64,000 nucleotides of DNA from an uncultured Duncaniella sp. (GTDB lineage Bacteria > Bacteroidota > Bacteroidia > Bacteroidales > Muribaculaceae), in contig CAJUSW010000013.1 of the NCBI GenBank assembly GCA_910589485.1, positions 23,815 to 87,814 on the forward strand, read 5' to 3'. Position numbers and translations under genes: made by a program. Below the pieces are notes generated by a model. The model was not told the origin of the DNA and did not search any database. It saw only the letters and a list, made by a program, of their open reading frames with translations. Below are positions 1-7,556 of this stretch, piece after piece. Positions within the stretch are counted from its first letter, which is position 1. Each line of letters opens with the position of its first letter.

Positions 1-636
1 AAGACCGAGATATGCAAGCGCACGCTTGTGCTCGAGCAGTTGCTCACCACCGGCGGAGGCTGGCAGGATCAGTATGGCGGAGTGATAGGGGGTGTGAAGT
101 TGCTCCAGACCTCCAAGGGATCGGATCAGACACCACTTGTGCGCCGTCTGCCCTCGGATCTTTTCACCGACCAGCAATATGCACCGTGCCACCTGCTGTA
201 CTACACAGGCCTGACCCGCACAGCCAAGGATATACTTGCCGAGATAGTGAGACGCATGTTCCTCAACCACGGAGCGCAGATACAGATGCTCCGCGACATG
301 AAGCATCATGCCATGGATATGTACGATGCCATACAGCGCGACGATTTCAAGCGTTACGGTCAGCTGGTGGGGCGCACATGGGAACAGAAGAAGGGGATAG
401 ACCGCGGTACCAATCCTTCGGCTGTGGAGGCCATAATCCGATTGATCGACGACCTGTGCCTTGGCTATAAGTTGCCAGGAGCCGGCGGAGGAGGTTTCCT
501 CTATATGGTGGCCAAGGATCCTGATGCCGCCTCGCGCATACGTCATATCCTCAACACGGCTCCCGGCCTGCAGCCCAATGCACGCATGGTGGAGATGTCG
601 ATCTCACGCCAGGGATTGCACGTGACCCGATCGTAA
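1..636 (+). CDS. fkp: Fkp-type L-fucokinase / fucose-1-phosphate guanylyltransferase, C-terminal part (5' truncated by window)
   Basis: The reading frame is open from base 1 and ends at TAA 634-636, so only the last 211 residues are visible and the true start lies outside the window. The visible part is the C-terminal half of a GHMP-type sugar kinase: a GGGWQDQYGG segment near the start and a glycine-rich KLPGAGGGGF loop near the end are the family's substrate and phosphate-binding elements. The arrangement matches the kinase domain of bacterial Fkp, which phosphorylates L-fucose and then makes GDP-fucose for surface glycans. The guanylyltransferase half cannot be seen. A kinase of the same fold for another sugar (heptose or galactose type) is the alternative. 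Confidence 0.8.
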   Translation, partial: KTEICKRTLVLEQLLTTGGGWQDQYGGVIGGVKLLQTSKGSDQTPLVRRLPSDLFTDQQYAPCHLLYYTGLTRTAKDILAEIVRRMFLNHGAQIQMLRDMKHHAMDMYDAIQRDDFKRYGQLVGRTWEQKKGIDRGTNPSAVEAIIRLIDDLCLGYKLPGAGGGGFLYMVAKDPDAASRIRHILNTAPGLQPNARMVEMSISRQGLHVTRS

Positions 637-643
637 TAAAATA

Positions 644-667
644 AGAGGTTGTTATTCAACAACCTCT
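644..667 (+). terminator. Hairpin after fkp
   Basis: A perfect 10-bp stem (644-653 with 658-667) closes a 4-nt loop just after the fkp stop codon. No T-run follows on the plus strand, so it may act as a transcript 3' end stabiliser as much as a terminator. Confidence 0.6.
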
Positions 668-682
668 AAGTAATAAAAATAT

Positions 683-736
683 CAAGTTGCAGAACTTTTT
701 GCCCGGCGTCATGGCGGCAATCGGTTCTGCAACTTG
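683..736 (-). terminator. Terminator of the polyuronate operon
   Basis: A perfect 13-bp inverted repeat (683-695 with 724-736) encloses a 28-nt loop. Read on the minus strand it lies 34 nt beyond the last gene of the operon and is followed by ATATTTTTATT, as expected of an intrinsic terminator. The long loop is unusual. Confidence 0.6.
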
Positions 737-769
737 CTTATTGACTAAATAGGTATCTTTTAACGGGGA

Positions 770-1903
770 TCAACGACGGAGGTATTTCTTTCCTCCGACG
801 ATCACGATTCCCTTGTAGTTTTCATTGACGCGCCGGCCCATAAGGTCATAGGCAGGGAGATCGTCGGGCAGGGGTGAATCGGTGTGGATTTCATCAATGG
901 CGGTGCTGATTTGCTTAGGCTCGAAGCGGAAACCGAAAAGCATCAGCTGATTGTCGGGCCAAAGGAAGTAGGAGGTACCTTTCTTCAAAGCGACGGAATA
1001 GACGGGATAGATCTTGCGGACGCTGGATGAGGTGGGCACCTCGGCGTAGTCGTCGGCTCGATAGGAGTGGTCAAATACCGTGGCATTGTCCTGGATAATC
1101 TGTATGGCACGGTCGTCGGACTGGTTGTTGAATGCGTAGATGTAGAGAGTGCCATCGCAAGGGAGGGTGATCACACCCTTGTTGACTGATTCCACACCCT
1201 TGGAGGATTTTCCCCCCGGGCGATAGCGGTACTGGAGAGTGATATAATCCTCGGTGGTGCCAAAGAATCCGTTGGACTTGTCGACCTGGGCATTATTGGA
1301 ATCGGAGGTGAACACGATCTCGGCACCGTTGTCGGAGAGAGTGAGGTGGCGGGCTTCCTCGCCGGTTGCAACTTGGTTTTCGTTAAAGACAAGGTTGGCT
1401 GTGGCGAAGTCGCCGGGTGTGGGATCAGGAGTGTCAGGTTGTCCATCGGCGGAGTAGGTTATTTCTATTCCGGTAATCTGGGCGGCTGACTTGTCGGTGA
1501 AAATGATGGAGGAGACACTGCCCGTCCAGGTATCTGCAGAGGCTGTGTAAGTGTTCTTTGCATCATCCTGCAACGACCATCCGGGGGTGGCACTACCAGC
1601 AGTAGTGTTGACGATGAATTTGATGCTCTCGATTGTGGCATCGTTGGCGGTGAAGGTGATGGAGTTCTTGGAATACAGGATGATCATTGCCGGATAGGTG
1701 GAATTCTTGCGGAATGTGCAGTTCTTGTCACTTTCTCCTTTGGACAATGAGAAGGATATATTGTCGTTGACCTTGACGTTGAGATTGTTGATCACATCTC
1801 CGTTTGCTATGTCGACGAGATCGGTGGCTTGCCACGTGACTGTTGTGGCATTGATGGTGAGAGCGGTGGCTAATGCGGTGAAAAGAGTAAAGATTTTTCT
1901 CAT
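770..1903 (-). CDS. Exported protein of unknown function with C-terminal sorting-like tail
   Basis: The 377-residue product begins with a signal peptide (MRKIFTLFTALATALTINA). I see no enzyme motif. Residues about 20-150 read as a beta-rich domain, followed by a Pro/Asp-rich linker (near DTPDPTPGD) and a second beta-rich domain ending in a GFRFEP segment. The last 30 residues have the form YDLMGRRV-x8-G-x4-GGKKYLR, the tail common on exported Bacteroidetes proteins. A similar tail ends the neighbouring lyase. It is the last gene of the operon, 44 bp after the lyase gene, so a role in binding or processing the same glycan is likely. That role is inferred from position only. Confidence 0.75.
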   Translation of the reverse strand: MRKIFTLFTALATALTINATTVTWQATDLVDIANGDVINNLNVKVNDNISFSLSKGESDKNCTFRKNSTYPAMIILYSKNSITFTANDATIESIKFIVNTTAGSATPGWSLQDDAKNTYTASADTWTGSVSSIIFTDKSAAQITGIEITYSADGQPDTPDPTPGDFATANLVFNENQVATGEEARHLTLSDNGAEIVFTSDSNNAQVDKSNGFFGTTEDYITLQYRYRPGGKSSKGVESVNKGVITLPCDGTLYIYAFNNQSDDRAIQIIQDNATVFDHSYRADDYAEVPTSSSVRKIYPVYSVALKKGTSYFLWPDNQLMLFGFRFEPKQISTAIDEIHTDSPLPDDLPAYDLMGRRVNENYKGIVIVGGKKYLRR

Positions 1904-1947
1904 AAATAGTTGGGGGGATTAGTGGATTGTGGGGAGGTAAATATCGT

Positions 1948-2973
1948 TTAGCGGTTGAGGATCTTGATGCCTTTGCGTACTATGATGCCATGGTAATTAT
2001 TGTCCACAGGTTGGCCGGCAAGATTATATGCGGGACCGTTATCGTCACGGCAATCGGCGGGAGTCTCCGTAATGGAGGATTCCGGGTCGCCCTTGCGGAT
2101 CTCGAAGTCGGCAAAAAGCACCCGTTCGGAGCGGAGCTGGGATTTCAGTGACAAACCTTCGCCGAGCGACCGGTATATGCCCCATTTACCCCTGAGGGTT
2201 GAGAGGTCGTCGGTGTCGCGCCACACCTCGATATCGGATTTATCCACATTCATGATCATGGCGCCTGTGAGAGCGTCGGTGAGGGTGAGGGAATATTGGC
2301 CGTGGCGTCCCACAGTAAATGTCTCGCGTGCCTGTATCCATCGGCCTGTAACGGTGGAGAGGTCGATCTGGGCGAGATTTACGTTGGAGGCACCCTCGTA
2401 AGGGACATTTATACATTGCAGGACCTGACGCTTGCCCGAAGTGCGGCAGGTGAGAGTGAACACCGGATGGGCTACAGCCTGGGAATCTCCCATGCCCTTG
2501 ATCTGGTGGATGTGGCAGAAAGCCGAGGTGGTGAGCATCCCCTCGGGTAGCATGAATTTCCAAGTGTAGGTAATGGTCTCGCCTGACTTGGCAACAGTGG
2601 CAGGCTGCGAGGACATGCACTTGATTTCGTTGCGCTGACGGTCGATGAGCGTTCCTTTGTTGCCGTCGGTCACGTGGGTGTCACCCTCGGGGTAATCGAT
2701 GTGGATATCGAAGGCAAACACATATCCGTCCAATGACGGGTCATGAATCTGCGAGATATGATTGTAGTGCTGATGCCCCATGAAGGCGTCGGGCGACATG
2801 TTAGCCGAAGTTTCGGTATAGAATCCTGCCTCGGAGATGAGTCGGTAGGTCTCGGTGGTGCCGTCGGCTTTCAGCGAGTGAGTGGCGGGGGAGACGGCCG
2901 GTGCCGACAGCGGGACCAATGGGAGCAATAGGATGGAGAGAAGGTGAGGGTGGGTCCTCATGAGGCGGATCAA
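1948..2973 (-). CDS. Exported jelly-roll polysaccharide lyase-like protein
   Basis: The 341-residue product has an N-terminal signal peptide (about residues 1-26). It carries the three strand motifs of jelly-roll uronate lyases: DRQRNEIK at 111-118, HIHQIKG at 154-160 and GKWGIYR at 262-268. These correspond to the RxE, QxH and KxGxY strands lining the catalytic groove in the PL7/PL13/PL20-type fold, so beta-elimination on a uronic-acid polymer is likely. The exact family cannot be fixed by eye. Residues 312-341 form the same kind of C-terminal tail as on the next gene. Its start overlaps the stop of the upstream esterase-lyase fusion by 4 bp, which implies translational coupling. The upstream fusion carries a paralogous copy of this domain. 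Confidence 0.75.
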   Translation of the reverse strand: MIRLMRTHPHLLSILLLPLVPLSAPAVSPATHSLKADGTTETYRLISEAGFYTETSANMSPDAFMGHQHYNHISQIHDPSLDGYVFAFDIHIDYPEGDTHVTDGNKGTLIDRQRNEIKCMSSQPATVAKSGETITYTWKFMLPEGMLTTSAFCHIHQIKGMGDSQAVAHPVFTLTCRTSGKRQVLQCINVPYEGASNVNLAQIDLSTVTGRWIQARETFTVGRHGQYSLTLTDALTGAMIMNVDKSDIEVWRDTDDLSTLRGKWGIYRSLGEGLSLKSQLRSERVLFADFEIRKGDPESSITETPADCRDDNGPAYNLAGQPVDNNYHGIIVRKGIKILNR

Positions 2974-4856
2974 TGCTTGGTGATTTCAAAATCGGCAAAG
3001 CGCAGCTCCTCGTCGCGCAGACTGGATTCGAGCTCACGATTTTTACCGATATAACGGTATATGCCCCATTTAGGACGCAGACCTCTTGCGCCGGTGCGCC
3101 ACATGTCCATATTCTCGCCGGTGTAGTCGAGGAGGATTTTTCCGTTTTTTACATCCTTGATTCTGACGGAGTAGGATCCGTTGGCATCGAAGCATGCAGT
3201 CTCCTCGATTTCAATCCAGCGTCCGAGCATGTCGGAGAGGGGAGCTTTGGCAAGAGTGACGCCCTCGTCGCCCTTGGTGCGGTCGTAGTAGCGCAGGCGC
3301 AGCTCCTGGGAACCCTTGCGGGTGGAGTAGCAGGTGAGTGTCATGAGCGGGTTGCCTACGAGAGCATTACCCTCCTTGTTGTCGATCCCTTTGAGCTGAT
3401 GGATGTGGGTGAAGCGGTCGGTGGTGCGGAAACCTTCGGGCAGACGCATCTTCCAGCGGAATGTCATTGTCTCGCCCTCCTTGGCCCAGAGATGTACGGG
3501 ACTCTTGGAATCGGTCTTGATTTCGTTGCGCTGGCGGTCGGTGATATTCTTTTTACCGCGGTCATCGTCGATGGACGCATGGATGAGGAATGAGTACACG
3601 TCCTTCATGAGATCATCGTCGAAAGTCTTCACGATGTGGGCCTGATGGGCCGATGCGTGCATGCGTGACGAGTCGGGACATTCGGTATGGATGCCGAGAG
3701 CCATGAGCTCTCCCACCGCCGAAGCGGTGGAAGTGGTCATGATTGATGAAGCGGAATTGACACTCCGGCCGGAGGATACGGCCGAAGTGTTTTTTGAATC
3801 AGATTTGGCCGTCTTGGCTTTGTCGGTCGACGGGCGGTAGGTGGTGGAGAGCTTGTCGTTGAGGAAATCGACAGTGTTGAAGAATATCTCCTCCATCTTG
3901 TCGGAAGTCTTGCTCGAGAGATTGTGATCATAGTTCTCGTACACATCGAGCTTCACCTCGCCACCCTTGCTACGCAGAGCTTTGGCAAACTCGGTGCTTT
4001 GGTCGTATTCCACGGTCACATCGCAAGTGCCGCATACGAGCATTGCCGGCGGGATGTTCTTTTTGGGGATGAGGAACTGTCCGGAATTGTCGCGGAGCAC
4101 ACGGTCGTTCCTGTCCTTGAAATAAGCGATGCGGTCCTTGTCGCGTGTTTTCTGGACGATAACGGCACGGGTGAGATCGTAGATGCCCGAATAGCCTACG
4201 AGCGCCTTTGTGCCCGGAGTCTTCATGGCTGCCACGGCGGCGAGATGACTTCCGGCCGATGTGCCGAGAAATCCGAAACGCGACGGGTCGATGTTGAGTT
4301 CCTTGGCATGGTCCTGAACGTATTTCAGAGCGTCGAGCACGTCCTGTACCGATGTCTCGACGGTCACGCCCGGCTGACCGGCCATGGCATACTCCACGCG
4401 CACACCTGTCACGCCATGCTGTTTGGCCATGTACTGGGATAATGTCTTGGATGAACTGTTGTCACCACGTGCCCAGCCTCCGCCGTGGATGTATATCATG
4501 AATGGTGATGGATTCAGGGTGTCGTCGGAAAAATCCACCGTGATCTTAAGTTCATAATCGGGGGTCTTCTTGAAGATGATATCTTCGGAGCGCACACCCT
4601 TGTAGTCCTTGGATTTCAGCCGGTCGGGGGTGTAGGTGTACAGTTCATAGGCTCCGGGGAGCTTGCTGACATCAACGGGGAGCAGGCGGTCGTATTTCTT
4701 TTGTTGCAGCAGGGAATAGGATCCGTCGGCATTCTGCTCCATCTTCATGCCATAGCGGTTGGATGGCACCCGTTTGGTCTGTGCGCCGGCGGTTATCGAG
4801 GATGCGAGCATAAGAGCGCATCCCATAGCCACGTTCAATAGCGATCTGATCTTCAT
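2970..4856 (-). CDS. Fusion of alpha/beta-hydrolase esterase and jelly-roll polysaccharide lyase
   Basis: I take the ATG at 4856 as the start (MKIRSLLNVAMG), because it gives a signal peptide directly; the frame stays open upstream to 4904. The product is 628 residues. Residues about 100-335 are an acetylxylan-esterase-like alpha/beta hydrolase with an HGGG oxyanion motif (124-127), nucleophile Ser200 in GTSAG, a likely Asp279 and His311 in NYDHN. A Ser/Thr-rich linker (about 336-384) joins it to a lyase domain with DRQRNEIK (440-447), HIHQLKG (484-490) and PKWGIYR (595-601), the same three motifs as in the next gene. It probably removes O-acyl groups and cleaves the same polyuronate. It sits 61 bp after the SDR gene in the operon. 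Confidence 0.8.
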   Translation of the reverse strand: MKIRSLLNVAMGCALMLASSITAGAQTKRVPSNRYGMKMEQNADGSYSLLQQKKYDRLLPVDVSKLPGAYELYTYTPDRLKSKDYKGVRSEDIIFKKTPDYELKITVDFSDDTLNPSPFMIYIHGGGWARGDNSSSKTLSQYMAKQHGVTGVRVEYAMAGQPGVTVETSVQDVLDALKYVQDHAKELNIDPSRFGFLGTSAGSHLAAVAAMKTPGTKALVGYSGIYDLTRAVIVQKTRDKDRIAYFKDRNDRVLRDNSGQFLIPKKNIPPAMLVCGTCDVTVEYDQSTEFAKALRSKGGEVKLDVYENYDHNLSSKTSDKMEEIFFNTVDFLNDKLSTTYRPSTDKAKTAKSDSKNTSAVSSGRSVNSASSIMTTSTASAVGELMALGIHTECPDSSRMHASAHQAHIVKTFDDDLMKDVYSFLIHASIDDDRGKKNITDRQRNEIKTDSKSPVHLWAKEGETMTFRWKMRLPEGFRTTDRFTHIHQLKGIDNKEGNALVGNPLMTLTCYSTRKGSQELRLRYYDRTKGDEGVTLAKAPLSDMLGRWIEIEETACFDANGSYSVRIKDVKNGKILLDYTGENMDMWRTGARGLRPKWGIYRYIGKNRELESSLRDEELRFADFEITKH

Positions 4857-4917
4857 AGGTATAGAGTAGGGGGGAGTGAATCGCTTGACCCGGTGAAGGG
4901 TCAAGCGATGGATGAAA

Positions 4918-5670
4918 TTATGAGAAGAAACAACCTCCGTTGATGTCGATGTTGGTACCGGTCAGGTAGGATGATTCATCCGAAGCGAGATAGGCCACCA
5001 GATCGGCGCACTCCTCGGCAGTGCCCTCGCGGCGCAGGGGATAGTTGCCCTTGGCACGCTCGCGGTTCTCGGGAGTGTTGAAACGGTCATGGAATGAAGT
5101 TGCGATAGTGCCGGGGCAGATGGCGTTGACGCGGATTCCGTCGGGACCAAGTTCCTTGGCCATGGCACGGGTGAAGCATGACACAGCGGCCTTGGAGGTA
5201 GCGTAGAGGGATGCACCTGCTCCACCGCCATCACGGGCGGCGAGTGAGGAGAAGTTGACGATGGAGGCGCCGGCCTTCATGTGGGGGACAGCTGCGCGGG
5301 TACAGAACCATACGGACTTCATGTTGACGTTCATCAGGGTGTCGTACCACTCCTCGTCCTGCTCGGTGATCTTTTTGCGGCCCACGATTCCGCCGGCCAC
5401 GTTAACGAGGATATCGATATTGTCGCCGAAAGCCTTGGCGCACTCCTCAAAGAGATGGTTCACGTCGTCGCCCTTGGTCATGTCGCCCTGAACGGCGATA
5501 GCGGTTCCGCCGGCCTCGGCTATGAGGCGGAGAGTCTCGTCGGCCTCAGCCTTGTTGTGGAAATAGTTCACTACTACTTTGGCTCCTTCGAGAGCGAGCT
5601 TGATAGATACGGCGCGGCCTATGTCGCGTGATCCGCCGGTTACGATGGCTACTTTATTGGTAAGTTTCAT
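4918..5670 (-). CDS. SDR-family reductase, probable DEH (4-deoxy-5-hexoseulose uronate) reductase
   Basis: The 250-residue product is a classical short-chain dehydrogenase. It has TGGSRDIG near residue 11 (NAD(P)-binding; the usual second G of GxxxGIG is D here), an NVAGG motif, a catalytic Ser in NFSS, YATSK as the Tyr/Lys pair, and ICPGTIAT. The family alone covers many substrates. Its place between a uronate transporter with KdgF and two lyases points to reduction of DEH, the product of alginate lyases, to 2-keto-3-deoxygluconate. KduD-type activity is an alternative. No KDG kinase or aldolase lies in the window, so later steps must be encoded elsewhere. Confidence 0.8.
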   Translation of the reverse strand: MKLTNKVAIVTGGSRDIGRAVSIKLALEGAKVVVNYFHNKAEADETLRLIAEAGGTAIAVQGDMTKGDDVNHLFEECAKAFGDNIDILVNVAGGIVGRKKITEQDEEWYDTLMNVNMKSVWFCTRAAVPHMKAGASIVNFSSLAARDGGGAGASLYATSKAAVSCFTRAMAKELGPDGIRVNAICPGTIATSFHDRFNTPENRERAKGNYPLRREGTAEECADLVAYLASDESSYLTGTNIDINGGCFFS

Positions 5671-5705
5671 ATTGATTGGAATTAATTTAGTTGATATGTG
5701 ATTTT

Positions 5706-7184
5706 TTATTCTTTGATCTTTTCAATCTTGCCTACGGTGAGGAATATCGAGAGCCAGGAGAGGGGGACGAGGGCGGCAAGAAGCCCAAACATGAGTGTCC
5801 AGCTCGAAATCATATCGGAGAAGAATATGGCCAATATTGTTCCCAATACGGCGGCCGCACCTCCGAGACCGGCAAGCGAGCCTACCGATTTTCCGCTGTG
5901 AAGGTCGCTGGGTATGGTCTGGAGATTGGTGATGAAGAACTGGAAGCCACCGAGGACAAATGCCATACATATCACGGCCATCATCACCGACTGGGCCATC
6001 ACGCTGCCTATCATGGCGGGGAGGATTATGCCACCTCCGACAAGGATTGCGCATTTGCGAGCGAAATTGACTGTGCGTCCCTTGGATATCAGCCAGCCCG
6101 AGAACCAGCCTCCGGCTATGGATCCGATTGCCGCACCGGCATAGGGAACCCAGGCCGAGAAGGCCACTTCCTTGATGTTGAGGTGGAACACATCGGTGAG
6201 GTACAGAGGGAGGAATGTCACAAACATCCACCATATGGGATCGAGGAAGAAGCGTCCGAGTATCACTGACCAGTTCTTGCGCTGGCGCAGGAGTTCGCCC
6301 CATGACTTGCCTTTTTCTTCAGGGAGATCGCAGGCTACCGGATTGCAACGACCCTCGAGGATGTGGTTCTTCTCCTCTTCGGTAACCCAGGGATGATCCT
6401 CGGGATCGGCCTTGTTGATGAACAACCATAGCACTACCCATATCACTCCGAGACCGCCCACCACAACGAAGGTCCATTTCCATCCCAGGGCGAGAAACAG
6501 CATCAGGATTACAATGGGAGCGAGAACGCTACCCACCGATGCGGCCGCTCCGAAAAGGCCCTGGGCCAGGGCGCGCTCCTTCTGCGGGAACCATATGGCG
6601 TTGCTCTTGGTGGTGCCGGGCCACGGGCCTGCTTCGCCCAGTCCGAGCATCACACGAAAACAGGTGAGCGACACCAGTCCGCGCGACAGTGAGGTGAGGG
6701 CATCGGCAACGCCCCACACCAGAGCGCTCCAGAAGAATCCGCGACGGCAACCGATCTTGTCGTAGATCTTGCCTGACACCATCTGGCTCACACCGTAGGC
6801 GAGCATAAAGAATATGGTGATGGTGCCGAGCATGTCCTTGGCTTTCTGGGAAGCATCGGGATCCTCGGGATCAATGAGGCCGAGATCCACAGCCATGCCT
6901 TCCTGGACGCTGGCGTATGTGCATCCCCCTTTTTCCTTGATCCTGACACGCGAGGCAGGGACGTCGGTTTCCTCGCCGCGCGAGTTGCATAGCCTGTAGC
7001 TGCCGTCGGGGAGTAACACCGCGGTGTTGTCCTCGCCACGGGTGTCGGCAGAGGATGCCGGGAGCAGTTCATAGTCGATGTTGGCGACCCACATATAGTT
7101 GAGGGTGCCGCGATCCAGATAGTTTATAATGGTGATCATCATTATCAGGGTGATGATCACCCATCTCATACCCTTGATCTTCAT
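5706..7184 (-). CDS. ACS-type MFS transporter for hexuronates, with a large loop insertion
   Basis: The 492-residue protein has about twelve membrane segments and the anion:cation symporter pattern of ExuT-like carriers: NYLDRGTLNY in the first helix, GKIYDKIGCRRGFF after the second, and LGLGEAGPWPGTTKSNAIWF in the fourth. The cargo is probably unsaturated uronate mono- or oligosaccharides made by the operon's lyases. It is longer than the usual 430 or so residues because about 80 hydrophilic residues (35-115) are inserted between membrane helices 1 and 2, in the loop that should face the periplasm. The start overlaps the stop of kdgF by 4 bp. Confidence 0.85.
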   Translation of the reverse strand: MKIKGMRWVIITLIMMITIINYLDRGTLNYMWVANIDYELLPASSADTRGEDNTAVLLPDGSYRLCNSRGEETDVPASRVRIKEKGGCTYASVQEGMAVDLGLIDPEDPDASQKAKDMLGTITIFFMLAYGVSQMVSGKIYDKIGCRRGFFWSALVWGVADALTSLSRGLVSLTCFRVMLGLGEAGPWPGTTKSNAIWFPQKERALAQGLFGAAASVGSVLAPIVILMLFLALGWKWTFVVVGGLGVIWVVLWLFINKADPEDHPWVTEEEKNHILEGRCNPVACDLPEEKGKSWGELLRQRKNWSVILGRFFLDPIWWMFVTFLPLYLTDVFHLNIKEVAFSAWVPYAGAAIGSIAGGWFSGWLISKGRTVNFARKCAILVGGGIILPAMIGSVMAQSVMMAVICMAFVLGGFQFFITNLQTIPSDLHSGKSVGSLAGLGGAAAVLGTILAIFFSDMISSWTLMFGLLAALVPLSWLSIFLTVGKIEKIKE

Positions 7185-7522
7185 TTCAGGAAATCTTGAC
7201 GCATGGGTGAGAACGTGTCTATAAGTATTCCTTCCTCAAGGCACACGCAACCGTGGAGAACATCGGGAGCTACGTAATAGCCGTCGCCGGCACCGATGAT
7301 ACGTTTCTCGTCACCGATGGTAAGCTCAAACTTACCGCTTACCACATAAGTGACCTGGCTGTGATAGTGCTCGTGCATGGAGCCTACCGATCCTTTCTGG
7401 AAATGGACCTTCACGAGCATCAGCTGTCCGTCGTAGCCCATGATCTGGCGACGCACGCCTTCACCTACGGTTTCCCATTGCATCTCGTTCTCTATCTGCC
7501 ATACTGCACTTTTAGTTTTCAT
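7181..7522 (-). CDS. kdgF: KdgF-like cupin, unsaturated uronate linearisation
   Basis: The 113-residue single-domain cupin has the metal-binding set expected of KdgF: His50 and His52 in MHEHYHSQ, Gln56, and His90 in DVLHG. KdgF proteins open the ring of 4,5-unsaturated uronates released by pectate and alginate lyases, giving the linear keto-aldehyde that the next enzymes use. The position between a PL17 lyase and a uronate transporter supports this. It has no signal peptide, so it acts in the cytoplasm. It overlaps the downstream transporter gene by 4 bp. Confidence 0.85.
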   Translation of the reverse strand: MKTKSAVWQIENEMQWETVGEGVRRQIMGYDGQLMLVKVHFQKGSVGSMHEHYHSQVTYVVSGKFELTIGDEKRIIGAGDGYYVAPDVLHGCVCLEEGILIDTFSPMRQDFLK

Positions 7523-7556
7523 AATTGTATAGTTTTAGGGTTGAATTGATTCTTGG

